Of a stretch of DNA of 64,000 bases, positions 13,680-22,413 are shown in pieces; within the stretch, counting starts at the first letter, position 1, and the number at the start of each line of letters is the position of its first letter. The stretch is from the NCBI GenBank assembly GCA_947491755.1, contig CANLKV010000002.1, positions 558,001 to 622,000 of the forward strand, given 5' to 3'. The DNA comes from an uncultured Nonlabens sp. Its GTDB lineage: Bacteria; Bacteroidota; Bacteroidia; Flavobacteriales; Flavobacteriaceae. The notes below the pieces were generated by a model that searched no databases, had not been told where the DNA came from, and saw only the letters and a program-made list of their open reading frames with translations. The position numbers were made by a program, and so were the translations under genes.

Positions 13680-16298
13680 TTGCACACAAAGACCTTATTT
13701 AACGTAATCATCATATTATGTCACCTGACTGGTCTAGCCCAGATAGGAGGTGATGATAGAGGTTCCTTGTTGCTTAATGGTGTCGATCAATATCTAGAAA
13801 CGCCCACCATAGAAAACAGTACTGGAGATTTTACGGTCACCCTGTGGATTAAGCCAGCAAATCAAACGAGCACAAGTGTGCAGACCATTGTTTCAAAAGC
13901 TGGTGATGATAGCCGCTGGGCGATTAATTTACTTGCTAATAATCAATTAGAGGTGGTAATGAACTCCAGTACTCTCGCTGCTTCATTCCGTTCAAATGGG
14001 TACTTAAGTAATGAGGTATGGAGACACATTGCGCTGGTTCATAATTCTGGAGAAACCACATTATACATCGATGGAATCCCTATAGGACAAAATATTACTA
14101 CTGGCTTCAATGATACCAGAGGCAAGCTCACAATTGGGGCTCTAGACAATACCACACAACCAGAACAATTTTTTAAAGGAGGCATTGATGAGCTACTTTT
14201 CTATACTGATGCATTATCAGTCAATCAATTGCGTTACTTTATGAATCAAGAGGTCATACAGGAGGACAGTAAAGCAATAGGAGTTATTGTAGCTCCAGTC
14301 TCGATGATGGACTTACCAGAATGGAACAGCTTACAGGCTTATTATAATTTTAATGAAAACTATCCAGAGCCAGCTATTATTGATCATTCCTCAAATACAT
14401 ATGATATAGACACCCGTTTATTTAATTATTCTAAAGAAGCCCAGCAGGCTCCACTACCCTATCAATCGATTAATCATGGCGATTGGAATAATCAGGATAA
14501 CTGGAATAATGGATCAGCTAATTTTTTACCAAGTAGCAATCGCGTTATAAACGGTAAAAACATTACTGTCAATTGGAATATTGTTAGTATTAATCATGAT
14601 ATTGAGGTAAGCAACAACGTATCGTTAACTTCCTTATCACAACAAGGGTATTCGTTAACCCTTAATAATGACAGTGCACTAGAGATTTACAACTACCTCC
14701 TTATAAATGGTAGCATTAATTTGAGAGGTGAATCTCAATTGATCCAGCCACAAGGCAGCCTGCTGGATCCTGGCAGCGCTGGGGTTATTAAGCGCAGTCA
14801 ACAGGGATCTGGCAATACGTATACTTATAATTACTGGAGTTCACCTGTAAGTAATACGGGACTGGGCGTTGTCAATGGCGGTTTCCAACTGCAGCAGGTA
14901 AAACGTGATGGTACCAACCCTACTCAGGATAGACCACTCAATTTTACTGGTCCTGATATCTCAAATGGAGCGCCTGCCCGCGACAATCAGTCTGCGACGG
15001 TATCAAGCAAATGGATTTATACCTATGCAAATGAACCCTCTGGGATTTATAGCAACTGGCAGTTTGTAGGTCAGGAAGGGTTTTTGCTATTGGGACAAGG
15101 CTACTCCATGAAAGGTACAGGCTCTTCATCTGATCAAAATTATACGTTTGTAGGAATGCCCAATAATGGACCTATTAATCTGCCAGCAAATGCGGGCAAC
15201 GATTACCTAATAGGCAATCCCTATCCTAGCGCCATGAGCGCTGATCAATTTATAAAAGACAACCCTGCTCTTGAAGGAACGCTGTATTACTGGGAACACC
15301 AACCTGGCAATAGCCACGATGTAAATGACTATGATGGAGCATATGCCATGTACAACCTTTCTGGTGGGGTTCCTAATGCTACTTTAGGAAGTGGTAGTGC
15401 ATTAATTAATGGAAATGGAAGCATAGCAAAAATACCAGGGCCTTTTATCCCTGTGGCTCAAGGTTTTTTTGTGATTGTTAAAGATGACGGCAACATCACT
15501 TTTAATAATAGTCAACGCGTGTTTAAAAAAGAAAATGAGAGCAATGGGGTATTTATGTCTGCACCTAGCAGGAGTTTCAACGCTGCACAGGCGCAGTACG
15601 AGCAGCAGGAAGACACTAGAACAAAATTGCGCATAGGTTTTGATTCCCCAGGCCTAGTTCATCGCCAGCTTTTATTAACGATTGACCCAGGCGCTAGTCA
15701 GGGATACGATCTTGGTTATGACGGGATTCAATTTGACAGTCAAAATGATGACATGGCTTTTGATCTACAAGGCAGCCGACTTTCTATTCAAGGAATTCCA
15801 GCAATTTCAGAAAATACTGAGCTACCCTTACATGTGCGTTTGACTAATTTTGGAACCATAAAAATAGGTCTAGATCACATTGAAAATTTAGACTCAAACC
15901 AGGCGGTATATCTTAAAGATGCCATTGCAGAAACAGTTCACAATTTGAGAGAAAGCACCTATGAAAGTCCGTTTTTATTTAGAGGGGAATACCGCTCTAG
16001 GTTCTCATTGATATTTAAAAATCCAGAAACCTTGAGTAATCAAAGGCTGGACGGTGCAGTCGGTATCGATATATTCACTCCTACAGATGGAACGATCGTT
16101 ATCAATAAAACGGACAGCGAGGTTGTTATATCTGAATATATTCTATTCAATATGCTGGGTCAACGGGTAACTACTGGACCTATCGACTCTAATGGTTTAA
16201 AAACGGTAATACAAGCAGATCAAATGGCTCGTGGGGCCTACGTTTTACAAATGAAAGGCCCTCACAATAGTTACAGTCGTAAAGTTATACTGCAGTAA
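13680..16298 (+). CDS. LamG-domain exoprotein with type A T9SS sorting tail
   Basis: 872 residues from TTG 13680; no ATG is available before the signal peptide (TLFNVIIILCHLTGLAQ). Residues about 25-200 form a LamG/concanavalin-like domain (LLNGVDQYLETP, FTVTLWIKPANQ, WRHIALVHNSGETTLYIDGIPIGQ, KGGIDELLFYTDAL). A middle part of about 550 residues, rich in Asn, Gly and Ser, has repeated beta-strand patterns. The last 80 residues are a type IX secretion type A signal: VVISEYILFNMLGQRV and GAYVLQMKGPHNSYSRKVIL. The protein is therefore exported by T9SS and attached or released at the surface, probably binding a glycan. It ends one base before the convergent hisS stop. Confidence 0.88.
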   Translation: MHTKTLFNVIIILCHLTGLAQIGGDDRGSLLLNGVDQYLETPTIENSTGDFTVTLWIKPANQTSTSVQTIVSKAGDDSRWAINLLANNQLEVVMNSSTLAASFRSNGYLSNEVWRHIALVHNSGETTLYIDGIPIGQNITTGFNDTRGKLTIGALDNTTQPEQFFKGGIDELLFYTDALSVNQLRYFMNQEVIQEDSKAIGVIVAPVSMMDLPEWNSLQAYYNFNENYPEPAIIDHSSNTYDIDTRLFNYSKEAQQAPLPYQSINHGDWNNQDNWNNGSANFLPSSNRVINGKNITVNWNIVSINHDIEVSNNVSLTSLSQQGYSLTLNNDSALEIYNYLLINGSINLRGESQLIQPQGSLLDPGSAGVIKRSQQGSGNTYTYNYWSSPVSNTGLGVVNGGFQLQQVKRDGTNPTQDRPLNFTGPDISNGAPARDNQSATVSSKWIYTYANEPSGIYSNWQFVGQEGFLLLGQGYSMKGTGSSSDQNYTFVGMPNNGPINLPANAGNDYLIGNPYPSAMSADQFIKDNPALEGTLYYWEHQPGNSHDVNDYDGAYAMYNLSGGVPNATLGSGSALINGNGSIAKIPGPFIPVAQGFFVIVKDDGNITFNNSQRVFKKENESNGVFMSAPSRSFNAAQAQYEQQEDTRTKLRIGFDSPGLVHRQLLLTIDPGASQGYDLGYDGIQFDSQNDDMAFDLQGSRLSIQGIPAISENTELPLHVRLTNFGTIKIGLDHIENLDSNQAVYLKDAIAETVHNLRESTYESPFLFRGEYRSRFSLIFKNPETLSNQRLDGAVGIDIFTPTDGTIVINKTDSEVVISEYILFNMLGQRVTTGPIDSNGLKTVIQADQMARGAYVLQMKGPHNSYSRKVILQ

Positions 16299-17672
16299 TT
16301 ATTGTAAAAGTAGGGTAAGTAATTCATCTACCGTCAATGACTGCTGCGTGCCGCTTCTCATGTTTTTAAGCGTCAATTTTCCTGTAGCTATTTCATTCTC
16401 ACCTGCCAGAATAACGTATGGAATATTATTCTTATCTGCATAAGTCATCTGTTTTTTAATTTTGGCTGGATCTGGATAGAGCTCTGTTTTTATTCCGCTT
16501 TCGCGAAAGCGGAACATCAATTCCATACAATAACGCGCCTCTACAGCTCCAAAATTGATCAACAGCACCTGCACCCCAGCGTCTACACTATCTGGAAAGA
16601 GCTGCAATTCTTCCAGTACGAGATAGATGCGATCAAGACCAAAGCTGATACCTACCCCACTAACATCGGAAAGTCCAAAAATACCTGTGAGGTTATCATA
16701 CCTACCACCACCACTAATGCTTCCCATGGATATTCCCTCTGGTGGCGCCACCTCAAAAATACAGCCGGTATAATAGTTCAGGCCTCGAGCCAGAGTAATG
16801 TCTAAATCTAGGTTGGTATTTTTAAGCGGTACATTAGCCAGATGTTCCTTAATAAATTCTAGCTCCTGGATCCCTTCTAAACCTATTGATGTATCGTGAA
16901 GCAAGGCCTTCATTTGCTCTATTTTTTCATCAAATGTGCCCGACAGGGAAAATACAGGTGCTAATTTTTCTAAGGCCTGAGTAGATATACCTCTGGCAAT
17001 CATTTCTTCCTTTACCTTGTCCACCCCTATTTTATCTAGTTTATCTAACGCAACTGTAAAATCGATAAGTTGATCTGGCGCACCTATCATCTGGGCAATT
17101 CCTGCCAGGATCTTGCGATTATTAATTTTGATAGTACATCCTTTAAGACCCAGATCAGTATAAACATCGTCAAATAGCTTTATAAGCTCAACTTCTTGCA
17201 ATAATGAATCACTTCCTACTACATCTGCATCACATTGTGTGAATTCTCTGAATCTCCCTTTTTGCGGACGATCAGCGCGCCACACGTTCTGGATTTGATA
17301 TCTTTTAAAGGGAAAGGCAATATCGTTTTGATGTTGAACTACATAGCGAGCAAATGGTACCGTAAGGTCGTACCGCAAGGCGCGCTCGCTTATCAATGGA
17401 GTCAATTGTTGCTCATCCTTATTAGATAAAATGGTATCGTCTATTTTTTTAAGAAACTCCCCATTATTGAGAATTTTAAAAATTAATCGATCACCTTCTT
17501 CTCCATACTTGCCTAATAAGGTATCTGAGTTTTCAAAACTAGGAGTCTCTATAGGCATAAATCCATAACGCTGAAAATGCTTCTTGGCTGTATTAATGAT
17601 ATATTCTCTACGATACACCTCAATAGGTGTAAAATCTCTAGTTCCTTTAGGTATAGAAGGTAATTGTGCCAT
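16299..17672 (-). CDS. hisS: histidine--tRNA ligase
   Basis: 457 residues, class II synthetase that charges tRNA-His. N-terminal KGTRDFTPIEVYRREYI; motif 2 YQIQNVWRADRPQKGRFREFTQCDADVVG; the histidine loop ARGLNYYTGCIFEV; motif 3 GVGISFGLDRIY; and the anticodon-binding domain from about residue 365 (VQVLLINFG to ILAGENEIATGKLTLKNMRSG). Residues 388-392 (RFRES) come from the palindromic repeat and replace, without length change, a helix that in related enzymes reads like LRAAG. It is convergent with the LamG gene with no gap. Confidence 0.97.
   Translation of the reverse strand: MAQLPSIPKGTRDFTPIEVYRREYIINTAKKHFQRYGFMPIETPSFENSDTLLGKYGEEGDRLIFKILNNGEFLKKIDDTILSNKDEQQLTPLISERALRYDLTVPFARYVVQHQNDIAFPFKRYQIQNVWRADRPQKGRFREFTQCDADVVGSDSLLQEVELIKLFDDVYTDLGLKGCTIKINNRKILAGIAQMIGAPDQLIDFTVALDKLDKIGVDKVKEEMIARGISTQALEKLAPVFSLSGTFDEKIEQMKALLHDTSIGLEGIQELEFIKEHLANVPLKNTNLDLDITLARGLNYYTGCIFEVAPPEGISMGSISGGGRYDNLTGIFGLSDVSGVGISFGLDRIYLVLEELQLFPDSVDAGVQVLLINFGAVEARYCMELMFRFRESGIKTELYPDPAKIKKQMTYADKNNIPYVILAGENEIATGKLTLKNMRSGTQQSLTVDELLTLLLQ
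16496..16511. repeat. CGCTTTCGCGAAAGCG palindrome, exact copy 4 (in hisS)
   Basis: Inside hisS, frame RFRES. The symmetry extends three bases further on each side (16493-16514), the longest perfect copy in the window. Confidence 0.92.
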
Positions 17673-17689
17673 GTATGATTTTATTGCTG

Positions 17690-17697
17690 CAAATATA
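17690..17697 (-). promoter_or_regulatory. -7 box of the hisS promoter
   Basis: TATATTTG on the minus strand 17 bp before the hisS ATG; the upstream TTG is not clear. Confidence 0.45.
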
Positions 17698-17930
17698 AAG
17701 TGTTGCTGTTATATCATTGACGGATACTACTAGTAATATAAACCGTTCTAGATCTGGCTATTCTAACAACTGATAATAAACTTGATGTAATTGAGCAGCA
17801 TTGCGCACAGAACACTTATGGGTAAACTAGAAAGCATACAAGTTTTAAGTCATTTAAATGCTTGGAGCATCTCTGCTAAAAATCCTATCAACCATTGTAA
17901 CTTTTCACCCTGCAGCGAGTCATATAAGTC

Positions 17931-19172
17931 ATGAGAGGATTATTTAAGGAAAACCTAAGCATAGCGCAACAAAATATTAAAGGACAATTGCTACGCACTG
18001 TTCTTACTGTATTTATCATAGCTATAGGAATTACCGCACTTGTAGGTATTTTAAGTGCAGTTAATGCGTTAGAGCGTACACTTGATGATGGATTTTCAGA
18101 TATTGGGACAAATACTTTTAATATCCAACGATACGCTGTCGGCTTTCAGCGCAGCGGTAGTGGTGAGAAACGCAAGGTAAATCCTCTCATTGGCTATAAC
18201 GACGTTCGCGCGTTTGAATCTGATTATGACTTTCCTGGGTCTCAAGTGGGCATATCATTTACCGCCACCTCTCAAGCCGAAGTTAAAAGCGAAGACCGCA
18301 AAACAAAGCCTAAAGTTATCGTCACTGGAGTCAATGAATATTTTATTGATAACAGCGGGACAAAGATATTACAGGGTCGCGGTTTCTCGGCTAGTGATAT
18401 ATTGAATAACACAAGAGTCGCACTAGTGGGAAGCGATATGGAAGATGCTCTTTTTCAAGGGATCAATCCCATAGGTCAAACCATTAGTATACGTGGTAAC
18501 AAGTTTACAGTGATAGGTTTGCTAGAGGAAAAAGGCTCTACTTTTGGTAACAATGTGGACTTGCGAGTACTCATTCCGCTTAACGTAGCCCGCAGTATTT
18601 ATTCCCTACCTAACATAAACTACGACATAAGTGTCAAAGTATTTGACCAACAGTTGATGGATCCTGCAAAAGATGCAGCAACATTATTAATGCGAAACGT
18701 GAGGGGATTAACTCCTATGGAAGAAAACAACTTCGGTATTGTACAGCGGGATGAATTATTGTCTAGTGTAGACGAGATAAGTGTAGCACTAAATGCTGGG
18801 GCCATTATCATAAGTATCATTACCATTTTTGGTAGTTCTATTGCGCTAATGAATATAATGCTCGTTTCTGTTACAGAACGCACTAGAGAAATAGGAGTAA
18901 GAAAAGCGCTAGGTGCCAAAAGGTCTACTATTTCTTGGCAATTTTTTATTGAAACTTTACTGGTAAGTCAGTACGGGAGTTTTCTAGGCATAGTATTAGG
19001 GATGCTTATAGGCTTCGGTGTTTCTACTGGATTTGAAATTCCCTTTGAAATACCGTGGAATGCCATTGTTGCGGCCATAATTATATCTATAGTAATCACG
19101 ATATTTTCTGGTATAATACCTGCCATTAAGGCCGCAAAACTAGATCCTATAGAAGCACTGCGCTACGAGTAA
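17931..19172 (+). CDS. ABC transporter permease, MacB/FtsX type
   Basis: 413 residues. One membrane helix at residues about 20-45 (LRTVLTVFIIAIGITALVGILSAV), a MacB-like periplasmic domain from about 50 to 270 (INPIGQTISIRGNKFTVIGLLEEKGSTFGNN), then three helices of the FtsX domain with the coupling segment RTREIGVRKALGAKRSTISWQFFIETLL and the C-terminal IIPAIKAAKLDPIEALRYE. Members form mechanotransmission or efflux systems with an ATPase and often a membrane-fusion protein. None of these is adjacent here, so its partner must be encoded elsewhere. A free-standing gene after a 258-bp gap in which I see nothing. Confidence 0.9.
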   Translation: MRGLFKENLSIAQQNIKGQLLRTVLTVFIIAIGITALVGILSAVNALERTLDDGFSDIGTNTFNIQRYAVGFQRSGSGEKRKVNPLIGYNDVRAFESDYDFPGSQVGISFTATSQAEVKSEDRKTKPKVIVTGVNEYFIDNSGTKILQGRGFSASDILNNTRVALVGSDMEDALFQGINPIGQTISIRGNKFTVIGLLEEKGSTFGNNVDLRVLIPLNVARSIYSLPNINYDISVKVFDQQLMDPAKDAATLLMRNVRGLTPMEENNFGIVQRDELLSSVDEISVALNAGAIIISIITIFGSSIALMNIMLVSVTERTREIGVRKALGAKRSTISWQFFIETLLVSQYGSFLGIVLGMLIGFGVSTGFEIPFEIPWNAIVAAIIISIVITIFSGIIPAIKAAKLDPIEALRYE

Positions 19173-19471
19173 CTAACATTTAACTCCAGTCGCGTTTCAA
19201 AGTGGTAGCCTCTGTCGGTTATTTGGGCATATAGAAAAGCAGTAGAAGACTACTTATAAGTCTATTGTGCGACTATACTTGTTTGATTCATCTTCAAAAA
19301 TTTTGCAACTTTTATTGATCAACCTGATTAACCACTTGTGATTTTGTTGGTTCCTTAAATATGACTTGTTGTTAAAATCGTGTTTGAAAATCTTACAGGT
19401 ATTGACCTTCACGTCCTGTGAATCTTGTTAATAGTACTTATAAAAAATTACATTTTTAAAAAAGAAAGTCG
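19173..19471. other. 299-bp convergent gap without a recognised gene
   Basis: Between the 3' ends of the permease and the DUF6495 gene. No long open frame, RNA gene, copy of the palindrome or convincing terminator is visible. A weak inverted pair ACAGG/CCTGT occurs near 19398-19420. Confidence 0.5.
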
Positions 19472-19966
19472 TTAAAATCCATTTTTCTCTTTTCCCATCT
19501 CCATAAGATCGTCAAAGTAACGGTACAAATCCCCTTTTGTGATTATCGCACCAGACTCGATTAATTTAAATTTGTCTGCGTTGGGGTCTTCTCCATAGGC
19601 CTTTGAAGCTGTAAAAATTTTTACCTGCTCATCAAGAAGATTGTTTTGCAGCCATTTATAACCTGTAGGTGTAGTAATGTCAATTTTATTATCCCCTACG
19701 ATTATGGAAATAAGCCCCATGTCTTTCTCACGCAATTCAAAAAGATTCATGGTCTGGGGACTTATGTGTTCTAGAAATTTTGCTTTGTTCAGCACACCTT
19801 CCCAGACCAGATCAGAGAATACATCAATCTCCTCCTCAGCAACTTCAGGTTTATTTTTTTTAATGGTGTCCCACTCGCTAGAGTCTATGGATTGAGTGGC
19901 TAGGAAATTAATAAATTCTGGATGCATTTCTTCCAGCTGTTCTTTAGTCAATCTTCTATATTTCAT
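19472..19966 (-). CDS. DUF6495 family protein
   Basis: 164 residues from the ATG at 19966 (MKYRRLTKEQLEEMHPEFINFLATQSID); an upstream start at 20014 would add 16 residues unlike the family. It is a soluble, mostly helical protein with conserved-looking DTIKKNKPEVAEEEIDVFSDLVWEGVL, SPQTMNLFELREKDMGLISI and KIDITTPTGYKWLQNNL. Function is unknown; I recognise it as a conserved flavobacterial protein. It follows rplI on the same strand after a terminator, so it is probably transcribed separately. Confidence 0.8.
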   Translation of the reverse strand: MKYRRLTKEQLEEMHPEFINFLATQSIDSSEWDTIKKNKPEVAEEEIDVFSDLVWEGVLNKAKFLEHISPQTMNLFELREKDMGLISIIVGDNKIDITTPTGYKWLQNNLLDEQVKIFTASKAYGEDPNADKFKLIESGAIITKGDLYRYFDDLMEMGKEKNGF

Positions 19967-20072
19967 GGTGCTTTTGTAATTATAAGAAAATTTTGGGCTT
20001 GTCCATAAACCCATACTTCAATGCTCAACTAGATATCAATAACTAACGTGAGATCTAGTAATGTAATTTCAT

Positions 20073-20101
20073 AAAAAAGCCGTTCCATATTCTGGAACGG
20101 C
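20073..20101 (-). terminator. terminator of the rpsF-rpsR-rplI operon
   Basis: GCCGTTCCA and TGGAACGGC pair around a five-base loop and on the minus strand run into six T. Confidence 0.93.
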
Positions 20102-20121
20102 CTTCAAATAATTAAAGAAAA

Positions 20122-20574
20122 TTATCCTTTTGTAGCTACCACATCAAATGTGAGTGACGTCTGCACCTCGCGGTGAAAACGTACTGTAGCTTCATACTGA
20201 CCTAATCTCTTAATATTACCACCTGCGATAGAGATAAATTTCTTATCAATCTCGATACCTTCTTTTGCAAGAGCATCAGAAAGATCTGCAGTAGTCACAG
20301 AGCCGAATAGTTTATCGCCTTCACCAGCTTTAACAGCCATTTTTAAATCTAGAGCAGAAAGTTTATCTGCCTGTGATTGTGCCGCTTTAATGTTTGAAGC
20401 TTCTTTGTGGGCTCGTTGCTTCATAGTTTCTGCCAGCTGCTTTTTAGCTCCTGGAGTAGCCATGATAGCTTTTCCTTGTGGGATCAAAAAGTTACGACCA
20501 TAACCAGGCTTAACAGTAACCACGTCATCAGTAAAACCTAAATGATCTACGTCTTGTTTTAGTATTAGTTCCAT
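20122..20574 (-). CDS. rplI: 50S ribosomal protein L9
   Basis: 150 residues, standard length. The N-terminal domain is typical: MELILKQDVDHLGFTDDVVTVKPGYGRNFLIPQGKA, then the long connecting helix rich in Ala, Lys and Gln, and the C-terminal rRNA-binding domain with GDKLFGSVTTADLSDAL. It is the last gene of the S6-S18-L9 operon, 18 bp after rpsR, and is followed by a strong terminator. Confidence 0.98.
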   Translation of the reverse strand: MELILKQDVDHLGFTDDVVTVKPGYGRNFLIPQGKAIMATPGAKKQLAETMKQRAHKEASNIKAAQSQADKLSALDLKMAVKAGEGDKLFGSVTTADLSDALAKEGIEIDKKFISIAGGNIKRLGQYEATVRFHREVQTSLTFDVVATKG

Positions 20575-20592
20575 TGTGTAAGTCTGATTTGA

Positions 20593-20889
20593 TTATTTTA
20601 AAAGATCTCCTTCAAATGGCATTAAAGCGATGTGTCTACATCTTTTAATAGCCACCGCTACCTTGCGCTGATATTTCAGGCTTGTACCTGTCAAACGTCT
20701 AGGAAGTATTTTACCTTGCTCATTTACCAGTCCCATTAAAAAGTCTGGATCTTTATAGTCGATATATTTAATACCTGAACGAGTAAAACGACAGTATTTT
20801 TTTCTTTCTTGGGTCTCGATCTTTAAAGGTGATAAGTAACGTATGTCACCATCTTTTTTTCCTTTAGCTTGTTGTTGTAATGTTGCCAT
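20593..20889 (-). CDS. rpsR: 30S ribosomal protein S18
   Basis: 98 residues. The core matches S18: [63 protein letters not shown] in outline, with an N-terminal extension of about 20 residues usual in Bacteroidota. It binds the platform of the 30S subunit together with S6. It starts 2 bp after the rpsF stop. Confidence 0.98.
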   Translation of the reverse strand: MATLQQQAKGKKDGDIRYLSPLKIETQERKKYCRFTRSGIKYIDYKDPDFLMGLVNEQGKILPRRLTGTSLKYQRKVAVAIKRCRHIALMPFEGDLLK

Positions 20890-20891
20890 AA

Positions 20892-21236
20892 TTAAGCTTG
20901 AGATTTTTTAGACATTCTACTTCTTCTTTTTTCTGCCCACTCGATCGCGTACTTATCAAGCTTTACAGTAAGATACCTCATCACGCGCTCGTCACGACGA
21001 AATTCAGTCTCGTAGTCATTAATTAAATCACCAGGTGCGGTGAATTCGAATAAGTGATAAAAACCACTTTTCTTGTTGTCGATTGTGTAGGCCAATTTTT
21101 TAAGACCCCAATCTTCCTTAGCTACCATCTTGGCACCGCGCTCAGTAAGAAAATTCTCAAACTTCTTTGCTGTTTCCTTTACCTGATCATCAGATAAAAC
21201 GGGATTCAAAATGAAAACAGTTTCGTATTGATTCAT
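20892..21236 (-). CDS. rpsF: 30S ribosomal protein S6
   Basis: 114 residues. The ferredoxin-like fold starts [26 protein letters not shown] and continues [22 protein letters not shown] and [29 protein letters not shown]. First gene of the operon, with a consensus promoter at 21260-21290. In other bacteria the S6:S18 complex represses this operon through an mRNA hairpin; the short leader here shows no obvious match. Confidence 0.98.
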   Translation of the reverse strand: MNQYETVFILNPVLSDDQVKETAKKFENFLTERGAKMVAKEDWGLKKLAYTIDNKKSGFYHLFEFTAPGDLINDYETEFRRDERVMRYLTVKLDKYAIEWAEKRRSRMSKKSQA

Positions 21237-21259
21237 GTTACATTATTTTAAAACGAGTG

Positions 21260-21290
21260 CAAAAATAGTCTTTTTAAATTGTTCACACAA
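21260..21290 (-). promoter_or_regulatory. promoter of the rpsF operon
   Basis: On the minus strand: TTG (21288-21290), 20 bp, TATTTTTG (21260-21267). The expected transcript start is about 20 nt before the rpsF ATG. Confidence 0.75.
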
Positions 21291-21441
21291 TAGCATCTCG
21301 AGCTGTTATAAGGAGATTTTATTCTCATGCGAATCATCGACGATTCGTTAAAAATGCAAAATTATCGATTAATGACCCATTTTATTTGCATTTAATCTAT
21401 AAAGGTATTAATATTGGCTATATTTACTTAACCAATCTCTT

Positions 21442-22146
21442 ATGACGGATACTGTACTCAAATGTTTTGTAGTCGACGACTCCAGCATACAGCGCCTGGC
21501 GATCGTTAAATTAATCGAAAATCATCCCAACTTAAAGTTGGCTGGTGAATTTAGCAACGCTATTGAAACAAAGACTGCTATTAAAGATGCAGGAGTCGAC
21601 CTCATTTTTCTAGATGTTGAGATGCCTATTCTTACTGGTTTTGATCTATTAGATGATATCACAGAAAAGCCTGGTGTTATTTTTGTCACAGGGCAAACAA
21701 AATATGCTTTTAAAGCCTTTGATTATTCTGCTATAGACTACCTACAAAAACCTATAAAAAAGGATCGCTTTTTATATGCGGTAGAGCGTGCTTTACTAGC
21801 TCATAAGATGAGAACTGAAATGGTAGAGGACAAAGGCGAGTTTATCTTTGTCAAAAGCAATCTAAAGAAAAGAAAGGTTTATCTTAAAGATTTAAAATTT
21901 ATCCAAGCCCTAGGCGATTATGTAAAACTTATTACAGAGAACGAAAGCCTGGTAGTTTTATCCACTATGAAAGCCTTTGAAAAGCAGCTACCAGATGAGG
22001 ATTTCCTACGTATTCATAAATCATATATTGTAAATTTAAGAAGGGTTGAAAAATTCAATTCTAAGGCGGTAGAACTAGATAATGAAGTGCTTCCATTGAG
22101 TCGCAATCGCAAATCAGATCTTGTCGAGGCTCTTTCTCAGTTTTAA
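21442..22146 (+). CDS. LytTR family response regulator
   Basis: 234 residues. The receiver domain (1 to about 120) has the acidic pair VVDDS, phospho-acceptor Asp58 in DLIFLDVEMP, the Thr in VIFVTGQ and the Lys in LQKPIK. The LytTR DNA-binding domain (about 135-234) reads FIFVKSNLKKRKVYLKDLKFIQALGDYVKL and FLRIHKSYIVNLRRVEKF. Such regulators usually pair with a membrane histidine kinase of the LytS/YpdA type; none is adjacent, so it is an orphan. The giant T9SS gene downstream on the same strand is separated by a terminator but could be a target. Confidence 0.93.
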   Translation: MTDTVLKCFVVDDSSIQRLAIVKLIENHPNLKLAGEFSNAIETKTAIKDAGVDLIFLDVEMPILTGFDLLDDITEKPGVIFVTGQTKYAFKAFDYSAIDYLQKPIKKDRFLYAVERALLAHKMRTEMVEDKGEFIFVKSNLKKRKVYLKDLKFIQALGDYVKLITENESLVVLSTMKAFEKQLPDEDFLRIHKSYIVNLRRVEKFNSKAVELDNEVLPLSRNRKSDLVEALSQF

Positions 22147-22171
22147 ACGAATACCTTGATACCATTACTAT

Positions 22172-22202
22172 AAAAAGCTCACTGTTGTAGTGAGCTTTTT
22201 TT
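22172..22202 (+). terminator. terminator after the LytTR gene
   Basis: AAAAAGCTCACT and AGTGAGCTTTTTTT pair around GTTGT; A-run before and T-run after would allow action in both directions. Confidence 0.9.
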
Positions 22203-22207
22203 GCGTT

Positions 22208-22223
22208 CGCTTTCGCGAAAGCG
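22208..22223. repeat. CGCTTTCGCGAAAGCG palindrome, exact copy 5 (intergenic)
   Basis: Directly after the T-run of the LytTR terminator, 62 bp beyond the stop codon; symmetry extends to 22206-22225. Confidence 0.92.
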
Positions 22224-22343
22224 AAATACCAAAACCCATACGGCGACGATTTACTTTTCTACAGCTATTGTGCCTTTAATAACAACAATCTATTTTGTAA
22301 TGCTAGAAAGTTGATCATTATTGACAAAAACAGCTTAGCTTTA

Positions 22344-22371
22344 TACTGTGGGATGTAAAATACATACAGTA
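22344..22371. promoter_or_regulatory. imperfect inverted repeat upstream of the giant T9SS gene
   Basis: TACTGT (22344-22349) and ACAGTA (22366-22371) face each other around TGTA and TACA arms. It lies about 40 bp before the start codon and could be an operator. No TAnnTTTG box is evident nearby. Confidence 0.3.
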
Positions 22372-22413
22372 AGGATAGTATGACCAGACTACATATTTAT
22401 ACCGTAGCAATTG

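Noticed and set aside
19173-19471. Small gene or RNA in the convergent gap
   Set aside because: No open frame with a reasonable start, no promoter box and no strong hairpin.
21237-21441. S6:S18 autoregulatory hairpin or other riboswitch before rpsF
   Set aside because: The predicted leader is only about 20 nt and shows no stable structure.
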